This document shows positions 1 through 5,431 of a stretch of 9,801 nt of DNA, piece after piece. Position numbers and translations under genes: made by a program. The stretch's first letter is position 1. The number at the start of each line of letters is the position of its first letter. The stretch is from Halanaerobiales bacterium (lineage in GTDB: Bacteria > Bacillota > Halanaerobiia > Halanaerobiales > JADQBU01): the NCBI GenBank assembly GCA_016278435.1, contig JADQBU010000022.1, forward strand, positions 1 to 9,801, written 5' to 3'. The notes under the pieces were generated by a model. The model did no database searches, was not told the origin of the DNA, and saw nothing but the letters and a program-made list of their open reading frames with translations.

Positions 1-86
1 TTTTAGTTAATCCTGAGACAAAGATCAAATACTATATTCCAGTAAATAAAATTGCTACTATAGAGGAAAAATGTCAGAACTTTTAA
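1..86 (+). CDS. C-terminal tail of an unidentified protein (partial)
   Basis: An open frame runs in from the left edge (first full codon at base 3) and stops with TAA at 84-86. It gives about 27 residues ending IPVNKIATIEEKCQNF. The composition (charged and hydrophobic residues alternating, no runs) looks like a genuine protein end, and the other two plus-strand frames are stopped at once. The tail overlaps the stop of the convergent membrane-protein gene by 4 bases. No family can be recognised from so little sequence, and it could be chance reading through a short open stretch. Confidence 0.4.
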   Translation, partial: LVNPETKIKYYIPVNKIATIEEKCQNF

Positions 87-739
87 TTATTATTTTTGTC
101 TTCATTAAAAAAAATTTCTTTGTTTTTTTCTATAAATTCTGTAACTACCTGCTGAAAACGGGAGGGACGTTTTGTTTTTATATATATAAAACCAATAATA
201 GCAGTAATAAAGGCCCCTGTACTATCTACCATTAAATCAAACATAGTATCAACAAGTCCTGATTTCTGCATATTGAGGCCAAGAATAGAATCCATAGCAA
301 ATTCAAAAATTTCCCAGAAAACACCGATCGCAATAGCAAAACAGAGAGAAAACAGGGCTATAAAAAATGGGCTTAAAACAACATTAATGTTTTCCTCATG
401 ATTGAGAATATAGACCAGAATAAAACCGATAAAACCAAGAATTATCCCTGAGATAACATGTAGCATGTTATCCCACCACCAGAATCTATAATAATAAGAT
501 CTCAGTTCGCCCAGATAAAGAGCAGCAAAGGTAAATAAGATTACAACAAACTGTAAAAATGAAGGCATATATAGATAATGTTTTTTGGAAAGATAATTGG
601 GTAAAGATATTAAAACCAGGGCCAGAATAGATGTAAAGAGATTTAACCAGTTTTCAGCAATTATATTACCTACTACCGCTGTTATCAATAATAACTGAAA
701 AAAAATAATTATATACTTCTGGAAACGGTGATTATTCAT
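83..739 (-). CDS. YjdF/DUF2238-like multi-pass membrane protein
   Basis: A 218-residue integral membrane protein with about six hydrophobic segments, roughly at residues 9-28, 33-50, 60-77, 92-112, 120-143 and 172-188, and a charged cytosolic-type tail rich in E, K and N. Conserved polar residues sit inside or next to the helices: WWWDNMLHVISG at 87-98 (Asp90, His94), FWEIFEFAMD at 141-150, and a ladder of Asp at 164, 168 and 172. This pattern (D..H..G, WEI.E, D...D...D) is typical of the DUF2238/YjdF inner-membrane family, whose biochemical role is not known to me. The start at 739 is backed by AAGGAG 9 bases upstream. It is monocistronic, with its own promoter just after the terminator of the preceding operon. 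Confidence 0.75.
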   Translation of the reverse strand: MNNHRFQKYIIIFFQLLLITAVVGNIIAENWLNLFTSILALVLISLPNYLSKKHYLYMPSFLQFVVILFTFAALYLGELRSYYYRFWWWDNMLHVISGIILGFIGFILVYILNHEENINVVLSPFFIALFSLCFAIAIGVFWEIFEFAMDSILGLNMQKSGLVDTMFDLMVDSTGAFITAIIGFIYIKTKRPSRFQQVVTEFIEKNKEIFFNEDKNNN

Positions 740-784
740 TTGATTCCACTCCTTTCCCGGCTACTTTATCTTTATATAAATATA

Positions 785-813
785 ATTATACCAGAAAGGA
801 CATATCCCTTCAA
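785..813 (-). promoter_or_regulatory. Sigma-A-type promoter of the membrane-protein gene
   Basis: On the minus strand TTGAAG (808-813) is followed after exactly 17 bases by TATAAT (785-790), with a TGG extended -10 element directly before it. The -35 box overlaps the T-tract of the upstream operon's terminator, so the two transcription units are packed end to start. The leader to the start codon at 739 is about 40 bases. Confidence 0.7.
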
Positions 814-842
814 AAAAAAGGACAGCTCCCTGTGAGCTATCC
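812..842 (-). terminator. Intrinsic terminator of the DUF134-NifX operon
   Basis: Reading the minus strand, GGATAGCTC (834-842) pairs with GAGCTGTCC (820-828) across a 5-base loop, with one G-U pair, and is followed directly by eight T. It lies about 30 bases beyond the stop codon of the NifX-like gene. A strong rho-independent terminator. Confidence 0.9.
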
Positions 843-873
843 CTGTCTGATAAATAAAATTTAACTGGATTTC

Positions 874-1242
874 TTAGTGACAGCCGTGACCCTGACAGGC
901 ACCTGCAGCACTTAACTCCTGCAGTTCACCAGCTTCAAATTTCTCAATAGCATCTTTAACTGTTTTACCTTCAAGTAAGTATACTTTAATACCACCTTCA
1001 TTTAAAAAGCTTACAGCCCGGGCACCCATACCTCTGGTTAAAATAACATCAATATTTTGATCGTCAATTGCGCTTAAAGGCTGACAGGCTCCATGGCTGT
1101 GGTGTTGATTACTGTTTTCTACAACCTCTACTTCTTTTTTCTCTGTATCATATATTGTGAAAAAACTGGCAGAACCAAAGTGATCAAATACCTGATCTTC
1201 TAAACCCTTTCCACCCAATGTCGGCATACAAATTCTCATCAT
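874..1242 (-). CDS. NifX/NifB-type dinitrogenase iron-molybdenum cofactor family protein
   Basis: A 122-residue single-domain protein of the Nitro_FeMo-Co superfamily (PF02579). It has the usual opening MRICMPTLG, a DHFGSASFFTIYD segment at about 19-31, a GMGARAVSFL motif at about 71-80 and a C-terminal EKF..GEL. Stand-alone members of this family in anaerobes are thought to bind iron-sulfur or metal clusters, and most are unrelated to nitrogen fixation. Two possible metal-binding patches are visible: HHSHGAC at about 47-53 and the tail GACQGHGCH. The start codon directly follows the DUF134 stop (1243), so translation is probably coupled. A second in-frame ATG at 1237-1239 is equally well placed behind AGGAGG (1248-1253), so the protein may be one residue shorter. 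No nif genes are nearby. Confidence 0.88.
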   Translation of the reverse strand: MMRICMPTLGGKGLEDQVFDHFGSASFFTIYDTEKKEVEVVENSNQHHSHGACQPLSAIDDQNIDVILTRGMGARAVSFLNEGGIKVYLLEGKTVKDAIEKFEAGELQELSAAGACQGHGCH

Positions 1243-1530
1243 TTATCCCTCCTGTTTATTCTTGATATTAATCCCATGCAAATTTAATAGTGCATAAGCA
1301 ATCTTTTTTCTACCTGACTGAAGTAAACGCTGTACCGTTCCCCGGGAAATTTGCATCTGTTCTCCAGCCTCTATCTGACTCATACCTTCCAGATCACAGA
1401 GGCGGATTGCTTCAAACTCATCCAGTTCAATTCCTACCATTTCCAGCTGTTTTAAAGGAATGCCGATAGGTTTAAATATTCTTTCATTATCTAATCTCCG
1501 GCAACATCTCTTTTTTTTGCACCGCGGCAT
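1243..1530 (-). CDS. DUF134 family helix-turn-helix DNA-binding protein
   Basis: A 95-residue protein beginning MPRCKKKRCC, with the basic, cysteine-rich head typical of DUF134 (PF02001), then PIGIPLKQLE. A sigma-70 region-4-like helix-turn-helix follows (DEFEAIRLCDLEGMSQIEAG ... ISRGTVQRLLQSGRKKIA). The Cys and His content suggests a metal- or redox-sensing regulator. In the family it is often encoded beside NifX-like proteins, as here. The start at 1530 is chosen because GGGAGG lies 6 bases upstream. A longer reading from 1590 would begin upstream of the promoter's -10 box and cannot be in the transcript. It is first in a two-gene operon. A palindrome at the transcription start points to autoregulation. 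Confidence 0.88.
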   Translation of the reverse strand: MPRCKKKRCCRRLDNERIFKPIGIPLKQLEMVGIELDEFEAIRLCDLEGMSQIEAGEQMQISRGTVQRLLQSGRKKIAYALLNLHGINIKNKQEG

Positions 1531-1552
1531 AGCATCCCTCCCAGGTTCATTT

Positions 1553-1566
1553 TGTGCATATGCACA
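1553..1566. promoter_or_regulatory. Palindromic operator at the DUF134 transcription start
   Basis: TGTGCATATGCACA is a perfect 14-bp palindrome. It lies 5 bases downstream of the -10 box, so it covers the expected +1, and about 20 bases upstream of the DUF134 start codon. This is where a repressor would block initiation. DUF134 itself is the natural candidate ligand, but that is inference. Confidence 0.65.
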
Positions 1567-1571
1567 TTTAT

Positions 1572-1600
1572 AGTATATCCCACTTTTCACGGATTGTCAA
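1572..1600 (-). promoter_or_regulatory. Promoter of the DUF134-NifX operon
   Basis: Minus strand TTGACA (1595-1600), a 17-base spacer, and TATACT (1572-1577): an almost perfect vegetative promoter. It sits about 10 bases past the stop codon of the SRPBCC gene. Confidence 0.85.
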
Positions 1601-1610
1601 CACTATTTTA

Positions 1611-2276
1611 TTACAAACTACTTTCATAATCCTTTTCGGCCCGGCTTTTAATACCCCTTAACATCGCCGACTGCTGAATGGCAGAACCCGGTTCGATAAA
1701 CAAGATGTTCATCAGGTTAAGCATAAAACTATTGCCTAAATCACTCCGCCATCGAACATAAAATCTGGTCTTATCAGGTTCAACTTCCTTTAAACTAAAT
1801 ATCCAGGAGACCTGATATTTATCTCCTTCATTGACAGTAAGCAGCATATCTTTATTATCTGTCAGGGTATTAACATCCAGGCATAACTGGGGATTAAGGT
1901 AAATCTTATCTCCAACTTTTAAATTCTGCAACTCCGGAATAACCCTGTCGGCAGACTTATTATTTTCATAGAAATAATCTTTGCCCGATAAGCGGTTGAT
2001 AAAATCCAGATTATACCAACCTGCCCGTTGATAACCTACCTGAATTAAGTATTTCCAGACAATCTCGGCTGGAGCATTAATAGTAATAGCCTGCATATAT
2101 TCCATTCCCGGTGTTGAAACCAGACCATCACCCGTCAGGGGTATATCCAGTTCTTTTGACTTCACTCCCAGCCTTAACGACCAGGGTCTGATTAATAAAA
2201 AGTAAGTCACTATTATTATTCCTACAACCACCAATATTAACGGCAGATACCTTCTAATCACATTAATTAAACCCAT
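1611..2276 (-). CDS. Membrane-anchored SRPBCC (START-like) family protein
   Basis: A 221-residue protein with an N-terminal membrane anchor (about residues 9-28) followed by a polyketide-cyclase/START-type SRPBCC fold. Family landmarks are PWSLRLG just after the helix, the pocket-strand start AITINAPAEIVWKYLIQVGYQRAGWYNLDFINRL (about 64-97, shown here in outline), a RVIPELQNLKVGD segment, and WRSDLG near the end. Such domains bind a hydrophobic ligand in a deep pocket. The ligand here cannot be inferred. ATG at 2274-2276 is preferred over the in-frame GTG at 2283-2285 because GGGAG lies 8 bases before the ATG and would overlap the GTG. It follows the TetR gene after 32 bases and probably shares its transcript. 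Confidence 0.8.
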   Translation of the reverse strand: MGLINVIRRYLPLILVVVGIIIVTYFLLIRPWSLRLGVKSKELDIPLTGDGLVSTPGMEYMQAITINAPAEIVWKYLIQVGYQRAGWYNLDFINRLSGKDYFYENNKSADRVIPELQNLKVGDKIYLNPQLCLDVNTLTDNKDMLLTVNEGDKYQVSWIFSLKEVEPDKTRFYVRWRSDLGNSFMLNLMNILFIEPGSAIQQSAMLRGIKSRAEKDYESSL

Positions 2277-2308
2277 TTTTTCCACTCCCGGTTTATAATT
2301 TGTAATTC

Positions 2309-2908
2309 TTATTCGAAATTTTTTAGATCACTCAACACATTATTAATAATCTTATCCATCAAATTATCCCTCTGTTCATCATCATAGTAATCAATCCCGG
2401 TCTCTTCTTTAAAAACATGAGCCCGGAGAAACATCTCCTGCAAAGCAGCTAATAACTGTTGAGCCTTTATAAATAAATCCGTATCTTCCTTTTTATCTCC
2501 ATAAATATCTTTAAGCTTAACAAAAATTGATTTAACTGACTGACTGCTATTGTCATCTATATTACCATTACGAAGATCACTCAAAATTGAAACTCTTGAA
2601 ACACCGGGATTATAGGCCAGAAAACCTGCTGCCTGTTTTACCCTGGTTCTTAATCTCTCTTCTGGAGTTAAATCAACTTCCTTCAACTTTCTATCCCCTT
2701 TACTGATAACAGTGCTGATAAAAGACTGCACTGCACTGTCAATAAGACTCTCTTTACTATCAAAATAATAGTTAACCATACTTTTAGCAATACCCGCTCT
2801 TCTGGCTATACCCCTTACAGTTATTTTCTTGACATCCATTTCTTCTTTAATCAATTCAATAGTCGCATCTATTATTTTTTGTTTAGTATCCAGATCATTT
2901 TTTGTCAT
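2309..2908 (-). CDS. TetR/AcrR family transcriptional regulator
   Basis: A 199-residue protein with a classic TetR N-terminal DNA-binding domain. KQKIIDATIELIKEE is helix 1, and ITVRGIARRAGIAKSMVNYYFDSKESLI (about 29-56) is the helix-turn-helix with the YYF..KE.L signature. The rest is a helical ligand/dimerisation domain of usual length with no recognisable ligand motif. The start at 2906-2908 has AGGAGG 5 bases upstream. A longer frame from 3004 would lie across the promoter and operator and is rejected. It is the first gene of an operon with the SRPBCC protein, which may be its regulated target. The palindrome in its leader suggests self-repression relieved by a hydrophobic inducer (inference). 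Confidence 0.9.
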   Translation of the reverse strand: MTKNDLDTKQKIIDATIELIKEEMDVKKITVRGIARRAGIAKSMVNYYFDSKESLIDSAVQSFISTVISKGDRKLKEVDLTPEERLRTRVKQAAGFLAYNPGVSRVSILSDLRNGNIDDNSSQSVKSIFVKLKDIYGDKKEDTDLFIKAQQLLAALQEMFLRAHVFKEETGIDYYDDEQRDNLMDKIINNVLSDLKNFE

Positions 2909-2939
2909 AATATCCTCCTGACTTTTGCATATGCTTAGA

Positions 2940-2970
2940 ACAGTGTCCGGGACATTGTCTGGGACACTGT
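2940..2970. promoter_or_regulatory. 31-bp palindromic operator in the tetR leader
   Basis: Arms ACAGTGTCC (2940-2948) and GGACACTGT (2962-2970) are exact inverse complements. GAC/GTC inside them shares the same centre (2955), so only two of the 15 base pairs mismatch. The site is also built from near-repeats of TGTCYGGGACA about 12 bases apart, as expected for two TetR dimers on overlapping sites. It lies about 10-40 bases downstream of the predicted transcription start. Confidence 0.75.
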
Positions 2971-2986
2971 CCGATTGATAGGTACT

Positions 2987-3015
2987 ATTATATATACCTA
3001 ACACTTATACGTCAA
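2987..3015 (-). promoter_or_regulatory. Promoter of the tetR-SRPBCC operon
   Basis: Minus strand TTGACG (3010-3015), a 17-base spacer, and a perfect TATAAT (2987-2992). Transcription would begin near 2980, leaving a roughly 70-base leader that contains the palindrome. Confidence 0.85.
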
Positions 3016-3133
3016 ATTTGATTTCCAACGGTTTTAAAGTACAACACGATTTTATCTTCCAAATAATCCTCATTATAAGTTATTACTAATAAATACTAAT
3101 AAATCAAATAACTTTGCCATATTTTATTACTTA

Positions 3134-3162
3134 TAAAAAAGAAGCCCCCATATCTAGGGGCT
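3134..3162 (-). terminator. Intrinsic terminator downstream of the MNT-HEPN operon
   Basis: Minus strand AGCCCC (3157-3162) pairs with GGGGCT (3143-3148) across an 8-base loop and is followed by TCTTTTTTAT. It lies about 110 bases beyond the HEPN stop codon. No gene is seen in the rest of the 3005-3271 gap, which also holds a short direct repeat of TACTAATAAA near 3083-3105. Confidence 0.8.
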
Positions 3163-3271
3163 CCTCTTCATTCAATTTATATAAGATATTATCAATTAAA
3201 ATAATTCAGTTCTCATTATACCCTGGCCTTAATTTATATCTATTCTTGAAATACTCCCTTATGATTTCACT

Positions 3272-3685
3272 CTAATCTATAACATCTTTAACTATATTAA
3301 ATACTAATTTTGCTATTTGAAATGACTGTTCACTTTCATCAATATTAAAATCTTCATAATCACCAGGATAACGGGCATTGACAGCAAAATCATTTAGCAT
3401 GTCAGCATTTTCTCGAATTTTATTAGAACTATTTGAGTCTATTTCATCTTCACTTAAATTAAGAAGATAATGAATATCATGACTTCTTTTAAAATCTTTT
3501 TGATTAAATGTTAGAATTGCTTTCAAGCATTTTTCAACACATTGCTGACTATGAAAACCAATAGATGCAGTTAAAAATTCGAGCCTTTCTTCAGGTGAAT
3601 CTAATAATGTTTCAGCAGTTATTAAATCTTCTTTAGCTTTTTTTATCCATTTTTTGCTAATCTCTTTTACTTCTTTATTTTTCAT
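3272..3685 (-). CDS. HEPN domain protein (putative toxin of a MNT/HEPN pair)
   Basis: A 137-residue all-helical HEPN protein of usual length, with the hallmark second helix FHSQQCVEKCLKAIL (44-58), a K-R-S-H-D-I-H turn (66-72) and a C-terminal NARYPGDYEDF (103-113). Proteins of this family pair with small nucleotidyltransferases. In studied HepT/MntA modules the HEPN partner is an RNase silenced by AMPylation of a Tyr in an RX4HXY motif. That exact motif is not visible here; RSHDIH has the RX4H spacing but falls in the segment that is usually HDL. So toxicity is uncertain. The start overlaps the upstream MNT gene by 11 bases, implying coupled translation. The stop is TAG, and the frame stays open for 20 more codons after it. 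Confidence 0.85.
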   Translation of the reverse strand: MKNKEVKEISKKWIKKAKEDLITAETLLDSPEERLEFLTASIGFHSQQCVEKCLKAILTFNQKDFKRSHDIHYLLNLSEDEIDSNSSNKIRENADMLNDFAVNARYPGDYEDFNIDESEQSFQIAKLVFNIVKDVID

Positions 3686-4010
3686 AAATTAGTTCACCTT
3701 CCTGTTTAATTCTATATGGAAGAGTTCCTATAATATTTTTATGACTTTCCATTTTTTCTTGCGAATACACTATTATATCAATAGGTATTAGCCTATCCTT
3801 TAATAAACTGCTAATTTTTCTTTGTGTTTTTCTTAAGGAATCATTATTATTGACAACAAAAAACAAATCTATATCACTTTCACTATCATAGTGATTGGTG
3901 GCATATGAACCAAATAAATATATTTTTTCAGGAGAAATCTCAGGAATCACTTTATTTTTAATGTCCTCCAGGTACTTATTAATTTCTAATTTAGTTATTG
4001 TTTTTTCCAC
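3675..4010 (-). CDS. MNT-type nucleotidyltransferase (putative MntA-like antitoxin)
   Basis: A 111-residue minimal nucleotidyltransferase of the polymerase-beta superfamily. The catalytic signature LFGSYA (32-37) is followed by SDIDL (45-49), giving exactly GSX10DXD with Asp46 and Asp48. The third carboxylate is Asp78 in PIDIIVYS. This motif spacing is that of MntA antitoxins, which AMPylate their HEPN partner. The start is GTG at 4008-4010 with GGGGGG 8 bases upstream; the next in-frame Met is near residue 87 and would remove the active site. First gene of a two-gene operon with the HEPN protein. No convincing promoter could be picked out in the very AT-rich 4011-4147 stretch. Confidence 0.88.
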   Translation of the reverse strand: MEKTITKLEINKYLEDIKNKVIPEISPEKIYLFGSYATNHYDSESDIDLFFVVNNNDSLRKTQRKISSLLKDRLIPIDIIVYSQEKMESHKNIIGTLPYRIKQEGELIYEK

Positions 4011-4147
4011 GAGACTGTCCCCCCTTTAACTCTTTTTAATCATTACAAATTATATATAATAAAATTTTTTAAGATACACATTATATGTTCTTTTAGTATT
4101 TCTTTGATCTTATCTTTATGTCCAGATTTTAATTGCACATTAATTAC

Positions 4148-4414
4148 CTACAAAATTTTCTGGAAATAAATTATATTCAATACTACAAGATTAATTATAT
4201 CACCTTTCCCACATTGATTCAATATTATTAATTCCATTATTTTCTTCATCTCTAAAAGTGCTAAATATGTACATAATATTTCAGGATTCGACAAACCCTT
4301 CCGTCCCAGAAAACCATATATCTCTCCTGCTTTAACAGTAATATCAACATTGTCAACCGCTTTCTGGAGGCCATAGTTTTTGCAAAGGTTTTTAGTTTCG
4401 ATTACTGTAACCAA
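4148..4414 (-). pseudogene. Truncated ABC transporter ATP-binding gene (remnant)
   Basis: It starts at TTG (4412-4414), 7 bases after AGGAGG. The first 38 residues or so are the standard N-terminus of an ABC-2/bacitracin-type ATPase: IETKNLCKNYGLQKAVDNV, then VKAGEIYGFLGR. At this point NGAGKTT should follow as Walker A, but the reading changes to KGLSNPEIL and about 50 residues unlike any ATPase. There is no Walker A lysine, signature, Walker B or H-loop, so the product cannot bind ATP normally. The family is usually 230-310 residues. It is the third broken gene of a regulator-kinase-transporter locus. Confidence 0.75.
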
Positions 4415-4415
4415 T

Positions 4416-4984
4416 TCAATCCCTCCTTTTACTATGCTGCAGGCTGTTTTTTAATATATTTTCAATTATTCTCTCTACACTTAACCGGTCAGCATAAATT
4501 TTGCATTCTTCTTCCGGTAAATTGATCTCTGTAGCTAAATGTCTTTTCTAATCCGGGGTAGAAATTCAATTAAACATTCTCTGATTAGTTCAGCCAGGTC
4601 CAGTACCTGAAAATCAAGTTCAAAATCTCCGGCATCCAACCGGGCCATTTCAAATATCTCATCTATCATCATCTTTAAGTTCTCCGATTTAGCTACCAGT
4701 ATATTTAAATATCTTTCCCGTTCAACTTCATCCAGAGCAAGGTCATCCTTTAAGGCTTCAGCATATCCCAGTATTGATGTCAGTGGGGTTCTGATATCAT
4801 GAGCCTGTTTAAGAATTGAATCCAGATTTATTTTTTTCCTTACATTTAAAAACAATATAATAACAGCAATTAATATTAATAGGATAATAATGCCGAAAGT
4901 TAATGGATCCAATTTCAGTAGGGAAAAAAGTGAAAAGGAAAGAAGAAGCAAGAAGGATGATAGGATTAACTCCAGCCTGTACAT
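4416..4984 (-). pseudogene. Frameshifted and truncated sensor histidine kinase
   Basis: The intact part (4535-4984, 149 residues) has two membrane helices (about 5-23 and 27-47) with almost no external loop, then a HisKA dimerisation domain with the phospho-acceptor His62 in QAHDIRTPLTSILGY. It stops at TAG after FLPRIRKDI. In the next frame the protein continues as KRHLATEINLPEEE and on to IIENILKNSLQHSK, which is the N-box start of the ATPase domain, so an indel near 4541-4552 broke the gene. After HSK the frame runs into the ribosome binding site of the ABC remnant, and the G-boxes are absent. The start overlaps the regulator stop by one base (TAATG). It cannot autophosphorylate as it stands. 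Confidence 0.82.
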
Positions 4985-5398
4985 TATTCATCACCTGCAA
5001 AACGGTAGCCAATACCCCAGATCGTTTTAATAAACTGAGGATTCTGAGGGTCTTCTTCGATCTTGGTTCTGAGTCTTCTGATATGTACCATCAAATTATT
5101 ATCAGCCTCAATAAAATCATCTCCCCAGACTTTATTAAAGATCTGTTTTTTGGTAAATACCTGCCCGGGTTCAAGTGCCATCAATCTCAATATCTTGAAT
5201 TCAGTTGTTGTTAAATTTATTTCGTTATCATTTTTATATACCCGGTACCCGTCTAAATCAACCGTTAAAGGCCCAAATTTAAGTAGTCCATTTTCAGCAC
5301 TTTCACTATCTTCTCCCCCCCAGAACAAAAAAACGGCGCAGCTGGGCTTTAACCCGGGCCATAAATTCATTCATGAGAAATGGTTTAGTAGTAAATTA
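4984..5398 (-). pseudogene. OmpR/PhoB-type response regulator remnant (receiver lost, frameshift)
   Basis: The C-terminal winged-helix DNA-binding domain is complete: LKFGPLTVDLDGYRV, then LTTTEFKILRLMAL, WGDDFIEADNNLMVHIRRLR and IWGIGYRFAGDE. Upstream, a different frame encodes the last part of a receiver domain, TKPFLMNEFMARVKAQLRR, which includes the conserved Lys-Pro. The two frames are separated by an indel in one of two 7-base homopolymer runs (5315-5321 and 5327-5333). Before TKPF the frame closes at once and the first 100 or so receiver residues, including the phospho-Asp, are missing. A short reading from ATG 5368-5370 gives 128 residues with a nonsense head. It belongs with the kinase and ABC remnants; no promoter remains. 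Confidence 0.82.
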
Positions 5399-5401
5399 GT
5401 G

Positions 5402-5431
5402 AAGGGATAACCCGGAGGCTATCCCTTTTTT
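5402..5431. terminator. Terminator-like hairpin at the end of the zinc-finger gene
   Basis: AAGGGATA (5402-5409) pairs with TATCCCTT (5420-5427). On the plus strand the stem runs directly into a T-tract (5426-5431). On the minus strand the stem includes the stop codon of the zinc-finger gene and is followed only by TTCACTAATTT, a poor tail. It may be a weak terminator for the minus gene or a good one for plus-strand antisense transcripts. Confidence 0.5.

Noticed and set aside
1531..1590. N-terminal extension of the DUF134 frame to 1590
   Set aside because: It would start upstream of the -10 box and read through the promoter and palindrome; the family N-terminus MPR and a good ribosome binding site fix the start at 1530.
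2909..3004. N-terminal extension of the TetR frame to 3004
   Set aside because: It crosses the -10 box and the 31-bp operator; AGGAGG sits right before the ATG at 2908.
3083..3105. Direct repeat of TACTAATAAA
   Set aside because: Two short AT-rich copies only; no array, no mobile element ends, no evident function.
4043..4138. 31-residue minus-strand frame starting at GTG
   Set aside because: It looks mildly protein-like, but there is no ribosome binding site, and it lies in AT-rich sequence next to pseudogenes.
4809..5012. Minus-strand frame over the kinase start
   Set aside because: Shadow of the kinase and regulator reading frames; no family resemblance and no ribosome binding site.
4903..5410. 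Two plus-strand frames opposite the kinase and regulator remnants
   Set aside because: Antisense of clearly recognisable two-component domains.
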